This document shows, in pieces, positions 25,001-37,426 of a DNA stretch of 64,000 nucleotides. Location: the NCBI GenBank assembly GCA_003339415.1, contig PDHQ01000040.1, positions 7,696-71,695 of the forward strand. The letters run 5' to 3'. This DNA comes from Ophiocordyceps camponoti-saundersi (nom. inval.) (Eukaryota; Ascomycota; Sordariomycetes; Hypocreales; Ophiocordycipitaceae). A program made the translations under genes and the position numbers. The notes under the pieces are model-generated. The model did not search any database. It saw nothing but the letters and a program-made list of their open reading frames with translations, and had not been told where the DNA came from. The first letter of the stretch is position 1. The number at the start of each line of letters is the position of its first letter.

Positions 25001-28000
25001 ACGTTTGAAGATTGGGAAAAGATGCGCGAGAACCTACTGACGGACTCGGTCCAGAACGACGTTGGCATTCGATTGGAGGGGAGCGGATTCGACACCGTCA
25101 AGAACGTACGAATAAACCGAGAGGGCGAATTTCTCTACAGTCTGCGGCCCAAGACGGACGACGTAACGCACAGGCTTTGCGTGGACGTGAGTGTCGGGTC
25201 AGACAACGTCAAAGATGTCACGTTCCGGTCTCCCTTACTTGTCGAGAACGCGACGGAGATCCCCGTCGAGCTCGGCATCTACGATGTGCAGGAAGGCCAC
25301 CTTTTGAAGATTGAGAAGATTGCACCCGGAGACGCTCGGCCGGCTCCGGTGGGCGCCGTGTTCGAGAAGAGGGTTATTGTGCGTCCGGACAGCGGCTTCG
25401 GCTATCAGTGGAGTAGAGATCAGCTCTGGTGGAGAGATCTGCTCAAACGGCCGACCAAGCAACTCGTGTGCAAGGGGGACAATGGCGATTCCTTTTACTT
25501 TCAGGCTCACGCCGATTTCGACAAGGCTAACCCTCTGACCAAGTGAGTAATTTCTTCCTTTGCATAGTTGTCACGGCGGCATTGACCAAGGGTATCCAAA
25601 AGGGCCTATCCCTCGATGAAGATCAAGCTTTCAGCGCCCATAACGGTGGAAAACCTGCTGCCGTACGACTTCAAGTATAGAATCTACGACAAGAACACCA
25701 AGAGGGATTGGCCCAACTTCCTACGCAAGGGCGGCGTGAGCCCCGTTCACATGGTAGAGCTCTCTCATCTCCTGCTCCTCAGCGTCGACATGCAGGATAC
25801 CATGTTCAAGCCGAGCGACTTCTCCATCATCAATCCCGGCAGCAACGACGACTTCCGCAAGGAGAACCGACTGGTGGTCAAGGACGAACAGGGCCTGACG
25901 CTGCATCTTAGTCTACAGTACTTTAAAGTGCCCAAGAGCGGGGGCGCGTTCAAGATCAGCGTGTACAGCCCCTACGTGGTGTTGAATAAGACCGGGCTCG
26001 ACATGCGGATCCGCGCCAAGAGCTTCCTACATCAGGCCAAGGCGGCGGCAGGGCAGTTGCCACTGGTGCAGACGGCGGATCAAGATCGACCGAAGGCGTT
26101 ACCGTTCATGTTTTCGTTTGGCAACGACGAGCATCAGAACCGGGCGCTTCTCAAGGTGGACGAGTCGGAATGGAGCAAGCCGCAGAGCTTCGACGCGGTA
26201 GGCAGCACGTCTGAAATGGTGCTGAACTCGAACTCGAAGCAGAAGGAGATTCATTTGGGCATCACGGTAAATTCGGGTGATGGCAAGTACAAGATGACCA
26301 AGATCGTGACGCTCGCGCCGCGCTTCGTGCTGGTGAACGAGCTGGGCGAGGAGATCTTGGTGCGTGAGTCGAGCTCGTCGGGGTACATGACGGTGAAGCC
26401 GGAGGTGCTGCACCCGCTGCACTTCATGCAGAAGTCGGCGGTCAAGCAGCTGTGTCTGCGCTTTCCGGGCGTGGACAACCACTGGACGTCGCCGTTCAAT
26501 ATCGCCGACCTCGGGACGACGCACGTCAAGATGGCAAGGGTCGGGCAGCGGCAGCGGTTGGTGAGGGTGGAGATTCTCATGGAGGAGTCGACCATCTTCC
26601 TACACATGAGCATCGAGAGCAAGCAGTGGCCGTTTTCGATGCGCAACGAGAGCGATACCGAGTTTTCGTTTTACCAGGCCAACCCCAACGTGGACGAGGA
26701 CGACGACGAGGACCGCAGCGGATGGAAGCCGGTCCGGTACCGTCTGCCGCCGCGGAGCGTGATGCCGTACGCGTGGGACTTTCCGGCGGCCAAGTTCCGC
26801 GAGGTGGTGATTGCGACCAACGGCAAAGAGCGGCACGTGAAGCTGGCGGAGATGGGCGAACAGATCCCGATGAAGCTGGTCGGGGCGGACGGGCATCAGA
26901 AGATTATCGACATCAACGTGGCCGCTGACGGGCCGACGCAGACGTTGATACTGAGCAACTTCCGGGCGAGCAGGAGCATGTACAAACCGGCGGCGGCGGT
27001 ATCGCGGACCAACACGGGACCCGAGGCGTTCGAGGTCAAGGACCAGGGCACGGGGGCGACGTTGTTGGCGCAGTTGAGGTTGTCGGGCATCGGCGTCTCG
27101 CTGATCAACGGGCAGCTCAAGGAACTGGCGTACGTGACGCTGCGGGAGGTGCAGCTGCGGTACAGCGACTCGCCGCTGATCCAGACGATGTCGCTGGCGG
27201 TCAAGTGGATCCAGATCGACAACCAGCTGTACGGCGGCATCTTCCCCATCGTGCTCTACCCGAGCGTGGTGCCGAAGCGGGCCAACGAGACGGAGGCGCA
27301 CCCGTCGCTGCACGCCATGGTCAGCCGGGTCAAGGACGACTCGTACGGGGTCCTGTACATCAAGTACGCGACGGTGCTGCTGCAGCAGATGACGGTGGAC
27401 CTGGACGAGGACTTTGTCTTTGCGCTGCTCGACTTTTCCAACATCCCGGGGGCCAGCTGGACGGCGTCGGAGTCCGGGTCGGGCCGGCTGTGCGACGAGG
27501 ACCTCGACATACCGGCGCCGTCGCAGCAGCAGACGGGGCAGGACCTGTACTTTGAGGTGCTCAACATACAGCCGATGCAGATCGACCTCAGCTTCGTGCG
27601 GACGGAGAGGGTCAACGCCGAGGACAAGACGTCGACGCGGAACCCCATCATGTTCTTCCTCAACGTGATGACGATGGCGATTGGCAACGTCAACGACGCG
27701 CCGATGCGGTTCAACGCGCTGATGCTGGACAACGTGCGGGTGTCGCAGGCGGTGCTGGTGCAGAACATCTCGAGCCACTACGGCCAGGAGGTGATGTACC
27801 AGATCCACATGATACTCGGATCGGCCGACTGCCTGGGCAACCCGGTGGGACTGTTCAACAACATCTCGTCCGGGGTGACGGACATTTTCTACGAGCCGTA
27901 CCAGGGCCTGATATTGTCGGACCGGCCGGAGGAGTTTGGCATCGGGATCGCGCGCGGGGCGGTGTCGTTTGCCAAGAAGACGGTCTACGGCTTCAGCGAC

Positions 28001-28759
28001 AGCTTCTCCAAGTTTACGGGCAGCCTGGGCAAGGGTCTGGCGGCGGCGTCGCTGGACAAGCAGTTCCAGGACCGGCGGCGGATCACGAGGGCGCGGAACC
28101 GGCCGAAGCACGCGCTGTACGGGGTGGCGGCGGGGGCCAACTCGCTGCTGACGAGCGTGGCCTCGGGGGTCGGGGGCCTGGCGCGCAAGCCGCTCGAGGG
28201 GGCAGAGCAGGAGGGCGCGCTGGGCTTCTTCAAGGGCGTGGGCAAGGGCGTCCTCGGGCTCGCGACGAAGCCGGCGGTCGGGGTGCTGGACATGGCGAGC
28301 AACGTCAGCGAGGGCATCCGCAACACGACGACGGTGTTTGACGGGTCGGAGCTGGAGCGGACGCGGCTGCCGCGCTTCATCGCCAACGACGGCATCGTGC
28401 GGCCGTACGGGGCGCGGGAGGCTCTGGGTCAGAATTGGCTGAAGCAGGTGGACAATGGCAAGTACTTTGACGAGCAGTACGTCGGACACCTGGAGCTGCC
28501 GCGGGAGGACATGGTGGTGATGGTCACGTACGCGCGGATCCTGTTGATACGGTCTCGACGCCTGACTAGCGAGTGGGACGTCAAGCTCAAGGACGTGCAG
28601 ACGGTGGCCAAGGAGAGGACGGGGGTGAGCCTGACGCTCAGGGGGGGAAGCAACGGTCCGTTTATACCGGTGGGAGGGGGCAGCGAGAGGGGGTATCTGT
28701 ACCGGATGATTGGGGTGGCGGCCGAGGAGTTTAATCGGCGGTTCCGGGGGGCCGAGTAG
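19061..28759 (+). CDS. vps13: Vps13, bridge-like lipid-transfer protein
   Basis: Giant rod-shaped protein that moves bulk phospholipids between membranes at contact sites (ER, vacuole, endosome, mitochondrion, prospore membrane). Two exons: 19061-25542 and 25603-28759, with a 60-bp intron (GTGAGT ... AAAAG) splitting a Lys codon (NPLTK-AYPSMKIKLS). The product is 3212 residues, usual for fungal Vps13. The N-terminal chorein domain is clear: MLEGLAAGLLNRFLGMYVQN then LKVGIWSGDVKLRNLELR. The repeating-groove region and a Ser/Arg/Asp linker (about 850-925) follow. The Vps13 adaptor-binding (SHR-BD/DUF1162) region begins around 2165. Near 2911 comes the VPS13_C/ATG2-C-like amphipathic region (LFNNISSGVTDIFYEPYQG, then Gly/Ala-rich helices), and a C-terminal PH-like end (MVVMVTYARILLI). 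No frameshift or early stop. Confidence 0.97.
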
Positions 28760-30047
28760 GTAGGTAGTACATAGTGGTAGGTAGGTAGGTAGTGATGATC
28801 CGGATTTGGGGGGGGAGGGGGGGGGAACAAAACGGCTTTCGGACCGGAGAGGGGGCCGAGGTGGGGTCCGGACACTCCCGGGGAAGTGGGGCGGGGTGAT
28901 GTACCTTGCCCCTATGTGACGGCTCGGCGCGGGAAGGGCATGTGTGTCTCTGTGCATGTGTGTTTGGTTGATTGAGAGGCACGCGCGCGGTTGAGAGGCT
29001 TTAGCAGCAGTTCTTTTTTTGTTTCTGCTTTAATTTCCCTTTCTCTTCTTTTATTACGTATTTGTTGAAACATGCTTCTGCACATATGTACGAATCGACG
29101 AGCACAAGACACTCCTGAATCCTACCTGTACACATATATACATACATACATAGGTACATATGCACATACATACGCAGCTGTTGTGAGTCTTGGCGATGTT
29201 TCCGTCCGCATGGCTTTCAGATTACCTCGTAGATTGCCTCGCGCTGCCCCCCCTCTCCTTTTTAAAGCTGGGGTTTATCTGAGTTTTTGATCCTCCCCCC
29301 CCCCTTTTTTTTTCTTCCCCGTCGTTTCTGCTACGCTTATCTACTGATTCCTTCCCTTTATTTTCTCGAATTTTTTCTTGTTTTGTTTTGTTTTGTTTCG
29401 TTGTATCTTTCTGTTTCTTTACCTCTTTCCTTTAACACTGCATTTTTTTTCTTACTTGTTGCTTTTGATTTGTACTTTCTTTTTGGGATGTGGCGATGAG
29501 GAGGGTAGTCTCTTTTAGGACTCTTGTTCCGATTGAAGAAGAAACGGGTAGGAAGAAGGAAGTATGTAGGGTGGCGTTGTTAGCTTGGGGGCGCGACGTT
29601 GCGTTGCGCAAGCGGCACTTCTTTTTTTCAAGAGAATTATGTATGCACAGATGTACATATGTATGTAGGTAGGTAAGCACTGTCGGGAAGGGAGGTGAGA
29701 AAAGCAGCATAAAGTTGTCATTCTGTTGCATTAAAGATTAAAATAGTTTAATGGATTTTAACTTGTGGGTTACCTTTTTATCGACCTGATACTGGCTTCA
29801 ACACTGTGGAGGGACGATGCGGCTCGTGGGCTTTTCATGTGTTACGTGCATACCTATATATGTACGCTTGTTGCTCTTACTAACTCCTACCTGCGCACAT
29901 ACATACAGTTATACAGTTATACACCTACACTTATCGTAGACTTACATACGAGTCACGACACTTAGATGTGTTACGTGTGTGATGGCATCACGAGCGTGTG
30001 TGTGACAGGAAAAGATGAGTAATACGAGATGTCTGTAATCCGTACCC

Positions 30048-30093
<46 letters not shown>

Positions 30094-30895
30094 TGCATAT
30101 CCGTACATGCATATCTGTACGATACAAGGGGGGGTATTTCTCAACAGCAATTCAATTTATATTACACACTTTACTGATCCTCGCCATTCTTCAACATCAC
30201 GTGTGTCTGTCAGGCTCGACGTTGCGCGACAGGCTCAACGGCAGGGTTCATCCCGCCAATGGCACCTTCCATCCTGTTGCGTCCCCCCCTCCTTCTCCTT
30301 CGGACCCTTCCTTCGTCCTTTCCCTCCGCTTTTATTGGGGGAATCAAAAGGAAAGGAAAGAGGGGCCCCACTCCTTTGGGTCAGCCGGCATACCCAGACG
30401 TGCGGACCGGTCGACCGTACCTACCTCGGCGGATCCGTACCTGCCCGCCCGTCTACCCCTACCTTATCGCTATCAGCCTATCAGGCAAATCCGCCGACTA
30501 AAGATTCTCACTTTCTCTATCTCTGTCTCGGTCTCTGTCTCTCTCTTGTCTCTCCCTCTTCCTCTCTAACCCTCCCTCCCTTCATCTCTCTCTCACTCTC
30601 TCCTCCTCTCTCTTCTACCATGTCTCTCCTCATATTCTAAACCCTCTCTTCCTTCTTCCCTTCCTCGATCGATTTTATTTTATTGTCTTGATACTCATCT
30701 TTATTAATTTCTCGTTTTTCTTCATCTCACGCTTCCTCCTTCCCCTGCCAACTTTTGTCTCATCCAATGTGCGCGAGCTTTCACCGGTGACCAACAACGA
30801 AACATCACACACACACACACACACACAGACATCTACACGCACACATCTCATTCAATCTCAAATCACAAAGAGGGTTCGGAAAAACCACACAAGTC
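28760..30895. other. Long spacer between Vps13 and the nucleoside transporter
   Basis: 2.1 kb with no recognisable gene. Holds GTAG runs just after the Vps13 stop, a G-rich tract (28807-28827), ACAT tetranucleotides (29140-29175), T-rich tracts (29285-29460), an (AC)19 run (30051-30088), and a very CT-rich segment (30500-30660) that probably forms the long pyrimidine-rich promoter/leader of the transporter. Confidence 0.6.
30051..30088. repeat. (AC)19 microsatellite
   Basis: Uninterrupted AC dinucleotide run upstream of the nucleoside transporter. A second shorter CA run lies at about 30806-30828. Confidence 0.95.
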
Positions 30896-32790
30896 ATGGA
30901 CGAAAAATCTCACAAAAAGGACCTCGTCCATGACCATGATCATGACCATGAAAAGCAAGACTTGGCCGCCCAGGGCTCGACTGACCTCACCTCGGCTCCC
31001 GGTGACGACGATGCCATCCACAGACAACAGCAGCCTCTCCTCGACCGTCTCCGTCGGCACCGCCATCGACGGACCCTCGTTCACCTCTTCATCTTCCTCC
31101 TCTTCACTGGATGGTGGATCGCCTCGCTCATCCTGCATCGTCATGACAAGAATTGGGTTGTTCCGTTTTTGCTGTGGCTAGCCATCACCTTGCGTCTCTT
31201 CTTTTACCATGTGCCCATCAGATACGTCTCCGACCCTATTCGCTGGACATGGCGTCGCTCGGCTGTCGTCGTCCACGATGCCATCCCCTCTCGCTTCCGT
31301 ACCTTGGTTGGAGCCGTCGCTGCCGTGGCCGTCATCCTCGTCGGCTCCTTCGTGACGGAGGAGAGCGCGGACAACACGCGCGCCAACAGGGCCGTCAGCC
31401 TCTTCGGCATGGCCGTCATCCTCTTCGCCTTTTACCTGACGAGTGCCGCTCGCCGTCGCATCAATTGGCGCACCGTCATCGTCGGCATGCTCACCCAGTA
31501 CATCATTGGCCTTTTCGTCCTCCGCACCTCGGTCGGCTATGACATCTTCAGATTCATCGCCGACCGCGCCGGCGACCTCCTCGGCTTTGCAAAGGACGGC
31601 CTCGCATTCCTCACCACCCCCGAAGTCGCCCGAACTCCTTGGTTCCTTCTGGGCGTCATCCCCGCCATCATCTTCTTCATCTCCCTCGTCCAGGTCCTCT
31701 ACCACCTCGGCTTCCTCCAGTGGTTCATCCGCAAGTTCGCCACCTTCGTCTTCTGGGCCATGGGCGTCTCCGGCGCCGAGGCCGTCGTCGCCGCCGCCAC
31801 CCCGTTCATCGGTCAGGGCGAGTCCGCCATGCTGGTCCGGCCCTTTATCCCCCACATGACGAGGGCCGAGATCCATCAGATCCTCACCTGCGGTTTTGCT
31901 ACCATCTCCGGCTCCGTCCTAGTCGGCTACATCGGCCTCGGCCTCAACCCCGAGGCCCTCGTCTCCTCGTGCATCATGTCCATACCCGCCTCGCTCGCCA
32001 TCTCCAAGCTGCGCTACCCGGAGACCGAGGAGACCCTGACGGCCGGCCGCGTCGTACTGCCCGAAGACGAGGAGAACAAGGCCGAGACCGCGCTGCACGC
32101 CTTTGCCAACGGCGCCTGGCTCGGCATCAAGATTGGCGCCACCATCGTCGCCTCCCTGCTCTGCATCCTCGCCGCCGTCGGCCTCATCAACGGCCTGCTC
32201 TCCTGGTGGGGACGCTACCTCGACATCAACGACCCCCAGTTGACACTGCAGACCATCCTGTCCTACGTCTTTTACCCCGTCGCCTTTCTGCTCGGCGTAC
32301 CGCGGAACAACGGCGACCTTCTCAAGGTGGCCAAGCTCATTGCCGAAAAGGTGATAACTGTGAGTCTTTTTCTCTCTCTTTGTCTTCATCTCTCTCTGTC
32401 CCTCTCTCTCTCTCTCTTGTCGTCTCTTCTCAGGAGAAAACAAAGAGACGATTACTATCCCTCCTCTTCCAAGCAACGCTAATCCTCACCGGCATCAAGA
32501 ACGAATACAATGCCTTTACCAAGCTCGCCCACGACCCAGAGTACAGCAACCTCTCGGCCCGGTCCCAGCTCATCGCCACCTATGCCGTCTGCGGTTTCGG
32601 CAACATCGGCTCTCTCGGCATCCAGATCGGTATCCTCGGTCAGCTGGCGCCCGCGCGAGGGGGTGACGTCTCCAGGCTCGCCTTTTCCGCCCTCATCTCG
32701 GGCGTCATGTCGACGCTGACGTCGGCCACCGTCGCCGGCCTTGTCGTCACCAACCAGATTAACGACTTTACCCGCACAGGCCCGTCTTGA
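30896..32790 (+). CDS. Concentrative nucleoside transporter (CNT/SLC28, NupC family)
   Basis: Cation-coupled nucleoside importer of the plasma membrane. The cytosolic N-terminus has an alternating His-Asp run (HDHDHDHE) at residues 14-21. Hydrophobic segments follow from about residue 62 (TLVHLFIFLLFTGWWIASLIL). The CNT core shows GVSGAEAVVAAATPFIGQGESAMLVRPF, LTCGFATISGSVLVGYIGLG and, in exon 2, NEYNAFTKL and YAVCGFGNIGSLGIQIG. These contain the substrate- and cation-binding signatures known for the family. Exon 1 is 30896-32359. I place exon 2 at 32500-32790, joining KVIT to NEYNAF as in the family; total 584 residues. A strong pyrimidine tract and CAG at 32431-32433 offer an alternative acceptor that stays open and inserts 22 residues before the conserved NEYNAF. 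Confidence 0.93.
32360..32499 (+). other. Intron with two in-frame acceptors in the CNT gene
   Basis: Donor GTGAGT at 32360. Acceptors: TTCTCAG ending at 32433 (strong pyrimidine tract, 74-bp intron) or ATCAAG ending at 32499 (140-bp intron with GCTAATC as possible branch). The two products differ by exactly 22 codons with no stop. Confidence 0.6.
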
Positions 32791-33561
32791 TGAAGCCCCT
32801 TTTTTGGAGGGAAAGTACTGCATTTCTTGAGCCGCATTAGCCTTGCATTGGTCATAAAGGCCCTTCACATCTCGATTGGCCATGACAACTTTTTTTTTCG
32901 CAACGTCATCGGCCATGAAAGCGATTCCTTCCTTATAGCTCGAAAAGCCTATGCAAGACATGCACGGGACAGACGGGAAGAAGGGGGAGCAGGCGAAGAG
33001 GAAGAGAATAAGAGCCTAAGAGAAAGAGGAGGAAGGAATTTACGAGGGTATGAGGAAGAAAGGAAGAAGAAGCTTTGATGTATATGCGGATTCTCGTTTC
33101 TTTCTTTTTCTCCTTCTCCATCCCTCCCTCCATATTCAGGAGGAAGAAAAGCCCCCCTTTTTCAGCGAGGAGGAAAGGAGGAGCAAAAAGGATATCAAGA
33201 CGCCCCGAATATCGTCCCCCGAACATCGTCCCCCTTTGCGCCGGGTAAAAAAGAAAGCCGTCATATGCCATGTGCAAGAGAAATCCCACTTGCAAGAGAG
33301 GGGGAAGAAGAAAAAAAAGAAGATGGGAACAAAAATCTGTCTACAGAAGAAAAGACATGTGCAGAGAAAGGAGGGAAAAGAAGGGGGGGGGGGGATATAA
33401 TGGTCAGAAAACAGATGGCTGTCTACCGCACGCTAGCATACGCACGCTGGTGAAGACGGGGAAATGATGAGAAGAAGAGAAGAAGATGAGAAGAGAAAAG
33501 GGAGAGAAAGAAGGAAAAGGAAGAAGGAAAAGATGAAAAAAAAAGAGGGGGGGAAAGAAGT
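32791..33561. other. Convergent 3' region, CNT and DUF2985 genes
   Basis: Purine-rich on the plus strand (GA-rich from 32980 to 33560) with a run of G at 33385-33394. Contains the 3' ends of two convergent genes and no recognisable gene. Confidence 0.6.
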
Positions 33562-35931
33562 TCATCGTCCATCAGCCTTGGGAGCCGAGTCAGCAATGCG
33601 ATCAAGAACCTCCTCCTTCCTCCGATCATCCCTCTTCTGCCTCCGATGCTCAATGGTCTTGATGGCGTCGTCGGTGAGCTCCTGCCTGTTGAGGAGGCGG
33701 ATGACGTCCTTCTTCCTCGTCTTCCTGTCTCCGACCATGATGACGACGCCGGCCGAGAGGTTGCACGAGATGCTGACGCAGAGGATGACGGTCGTCAGGG
33801 CGAAGGGCCGGACGTGGTAGTCGATTCCCCACGTGCAGGCGCCGAGGGAGATTTGCAGGCACGAGTGGCAGTCGAGGAGGATGACGATGGCCATCAGGTA
33901 GGCCAGCGGGAAGGAGTAGTGCGTCAGCGTCTCCTGCGGCTTGTAGAAGCTGTGCGACTTGCTGAGCTTGCTCTGGTGGTGGAGGAGGCTGCGCCGCTGC
34001 TTGGCCGTCAGGGGGTAGTAGGCTTCGGCGTCGTCGTCGTCGTCGTCGTTCTCGGCCCCGGCCTCGGCCTCGACTCGGGGTCCGGCTTCGGAGCTGTGTT
34101 CCGCGTCGGGGGCGCAACGGGCCTCTTCCGACTTTTTCCCGTCTTCGAGGTCGACGACGACCATGTCGGCGGCTGCGACGTCGGCTTCGTCGTCGCCTGA
34201 CATGCTGTGAGGACGGGGCGAAGAACAAGGTCGCGTCACGTTGACGGGGGCCGACGATGATGACGTCGACGGAGATCGTGCGGCGTGAGAGGATGGTGAC
34301 TCTTGATGATGGAGCTGCTGCCGTTGCGCATCGGCGGCTTCCGAATCGGCTTCGCGATGACGACCAAAGTTCCAGGGCCGGCGCTTGCGGAGGCGAGTGC
34401 GCGGCGGTCGGGACGCAGCCTTGATGATGCGCATGTAATGAACGACGAATATCATGTGATAGGTGTCAATGGCGCGAAACGGCGCCAGCCCGTCGCCCAT
34501 GATGGCGAAGAGGGCGACGAGGACGCTGTCGATGATGTGGATGGCGTACACCTGCTTCTCGCCCACGTAGATCCAGCCGATGAGGAACAGAACCCATGCG
34601 AGACCGAAAAGGGTGATGAGCGTGGCGTAGACGGTGACGAAGAAGCCCAAAGGCCGGCGGACGTACTGGCCGAAGCCCTTCATGGTGCGTTTGAACCGAG
34701 CGCGGCGCGAGTGCAGGAGGTGGCGCACATGGTCGTCGAGCTCCCACTTGTCGGCCGCGCTCCAACCGTCGAGCGTCTTACCGTGCGGCAGGGCGGCGTA
34801 GTGCGAGTCGGAGAGGTGAGAGGTGATGGTGGCCGAGCGTCGGATGGGTGGCGCTTCGGCGTCCTTGTCGCCCGCATGGGAGTCGTCGAAGGCGGAAGGC
34901 TGCGGCGGTGGCGGCGGCGACGATGCTGCAGCTGTCGTCGCCACCGTCCGCGCCCCGGCAGACATTGGCCGCCGGGGTTGGCCATCGTGATGGGAGAGGA
35001 CGTAAGTGGGTCGACGGTTGACCCAGTTGCCGAGATCGGGGACGAAGAGCGAGTTCTGAACGTTGGTGAGCGTCGACAGCGTCTGAACTTCGGGATCTGT
35101 GTGGGTGTGTGACGCGTGCGCGCGAGTCAGCCGCTGTGGCAAAGCAGGCTAAAAGGAAAAAAAACATGATATCTCACCGATTATGTCAAGCCAATCGACC
35201 AGCTGCTCGTCATATTCGTCCTGGTGTCGAGAACGAAGGGGAGCTGCATCGTCAGATGGGCGAGGAGGAGGAGAGGAACGCCTCGGGCCAGCAGCTGGCC
35301 AAAGCAGACGGCTCATCCGACGAGCACGACGAGGCGTCTCCTCAACCGAGGTAGTTGGCTGGTGCTCGTCGACGACAGGCTTCGGCGCAAGGCCCAGTTC
35401 GGCCATGGACGGACGAATGCCCTCCTCAGTCAGACGAGGAAGATGAGCCGGCGCCGGCTGCTGCTGCTGAGTCAAAGTCAACCTCCTCGAGGCGCGGGCG
35501 GCATCGGGAGGAGCGGTCAAGACGCTGGTCTGCGAATCGCTTCGAGGACGGGAGAAGGCGACGACGGGCGAATCGGCGTAGATGCGTACGCGACTTGATC
35601 CCAGTGTATTGGAGCGAATCCGTATACTTGGTTGTCGTGGTGCCGGGGCCGGACGAGAGGGTGAGGGAGCCGGAGACGCGAATTGTTGATCTCTCGAGCC
35701 CGCAACGTCACCGGCCGAAGTGGATGGTCGTAACCTATCATCTTGGATTGACATGGACTGCTGCTGAAGAGACTCATGAAGCTGCTGTTCTTGATGTCTT
35801 CGAAGGGACTCGTGAGCTTCCCTTTGCTGCTGCTGCTGCTGTAGTTGCAGTCGCTTCTCTTCTTCCTCGTCTTCATCCATCTTCTCCATCTCCTTCTCGT
35901 CCGGCCTCCGCGGCTCGAGATCGGAGCCCAT
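33562..35931 (-). CDS. DUF2985 integral membrane protein
   Basis: Fungal multi-pass membrane protein of the DUF2985 family; function unknown. Two exons, 35931-35178 and 35096-33562 (81-bp intron, GTGAGA ... CACAG), joined inside an Asp codon to read DEQLVDWLDII-DPEVQTLSTLTNVQNSLFVP, a well-conserved family stretch. The product is 762 residues. I chose the ATG at 35931 because the frame upstream has no other ATG. The first ~250 residues are disordered, with poly-Gln (CTG/GCT repeats), acidic and Ser/Pro segments. Membrane segments follow, for example RPLGFFVTVYATLITLFGLA, VLFLIGWIYVG, IIDSVLVALFAIMG, PLAYLMAIVILLDCHSCLQI and FALTTVILCVSISCNLSAG. A Glu/Asp-rich loop lies between the two membrane groups. 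It converges on the transporter gene. Confidence 0.87.
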
Positions 35932-37217
35932 CGGATGGACGACGACGACAGAAGAGAGGCCGTGGTGAAGAAAGATTTGGTGATGGCGTCGAAGCAAAAA
36001 GGTTAGTCAGTCTTTCAAAGCAAACAAAACAGAAGAAATTGATAGAGAGAAGGAAGAAACCAAGATAGGTAGGTACCTCCTTCCTTCCCTCGCGGCGGGT
36101 TGGGGAAACAAGGAAAGAGAAAAAAACCCCCGTTCTTGACTCGCGCCTTCTCACCATCCCGCCCCCCCTCTCTCACACCCACGCCCCCCCCTGTCCGTCC
36201 CCCGGCTGCTTAGCCAGGCAGCTGGAACAAAGCGGGCGGGTCTCTCTGTCTCTGTCTCTCTCACTCTCACTCTCCAACTGCCGTCTGCATAGTAGCCGCT
36301 GTCTCTCTCTCTCTCTCTCTCTCTTCTCTCTTCTCCCCCCCATTCCACCCCCCCGCCCCCCTTTTTTTTTCCCCAGCGGACTGACATCTCACAAGGCCCA
36401 ATCGCCGCCTAAAGAAAGGATGTCGTAAGAATACTTACATACATGAGATGCAACCTGGCTGGCGAAGAACAGCAACGCATACGGATACATACATCACATA
36501 TAACATGCAATATGAGAAGATATTATACATACAAACTCATTCCCTCCCCCCTCCCCTTATCAGTCCATCCTTCTACTTCAACCCGTCCTTCTCCCCATCT
36601 TCAAAGCCTCTCTCCCATCTCCTTCCCGTCTCTCAGTCACGCGCAGCTTCTTCTGACAACACATTGTACAAACAACGCGGTCAACACCAACCCCATGGGT
36701 CCGCGTGAATCAGTCCCCCCTGCCCCCTTTTTCTACTAGTCCGTCCGTTGGCGCGGTCTATAATCTTGTTTTTACTTCTCATATCTACCCGTAGGGACTG
36801 GGCCGGTGTGCCCCTCGCCTAGTAGGCACAGGCAAAAGGGGGGCTAATAGGGGACAGGAAGGGTAGGTCATCTTTCATATAGCCTCGACACTAAAAACTT
36901 GTATGTCCCTCCCATCAAAAGGGCATGACTTGTTGTCCAAAGAGAGTGTATTGGTTGATGGCTGCCATCTCCACGTGTCAAAGAGAGTCTTCTTCGTGCT
37001 TTAGAGAGTGTGTCATAGAGAGCGTTTTCCGTGCCTTCGAGTGCCCTGGAAGGCGAGCTGGCAAACGACGAGCCTAGTCCCTACGGCCAACATCTCCGTG
37101 AGCTGGACTCGAACAAACGTTGAGGAAAAAAGCAAGCCAAAGTACGTCATCCCATCACTCTAGCCCCTTACCACCTACAGAGACATACATACATAGGTAC
37201 CCTTACCCTACCCTACC
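35932..37217. other. Promoter side of the DUF2985 gene up to the retroelement
   Basis: Contains C-rich and CT-repeat tracts (36233-36366, including a long CT run at 36300-36332), ACAT runs and ordinary-GC sequence up to 37200. No recognisable gene. It ends in TACCCTA-type repeats directly before the left LTR. Confidence 0.6.
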
Positions 37218-37426
37218 TATAGCTAAACAGGCTAACGATAGAGGGATTAAATAAACTAATTATAGGTATAAGAAATAGGCTTAATATAAAGATTAATAAG
37301 TGCCCTCGTTAATTAATATATATATATATCCTCTAGGAATAACTACCCCCCTATATAGGTAGTTAAGTAAATATTAGTTATATAACTAGAATAATATAAT
37401 CCCCTTTTAACCTTCCCCCTCTAGCT
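37218..37426 (-). repeat. LTR (left copy) of the outer gypsy element
   Basis: Near-identical to 52343-52551 apart from transitions and a one- or two-base length difference at the edge. Since pol reads on the minus strand, this is the element's 3' LTR. Exact edges are uncertain by a few bases because canonical TG...CA ends have been mutated. Confidence 0.8.

Noticed and set aside
26600..28957. A 785-codon open frame antisense to Vps13
   Set aside because: GC-rich third positions of Vps13 make the antisense frame open; the product is His/Arg/Pro-rich with no recognisable domain.
30896..35931. Transport or metabolic gene cluster
   Set aside because: The nucleoside transporter and DUF2985 gene converge and share no known pathway; neighbours are housekeeping genes.
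37085..37135. GTTCGAGTCC on the minus strand, like a tRNA B box
   Set aside because: The flanking bases do not form a T stem and there is no A box or acceptor stem at the right distance.
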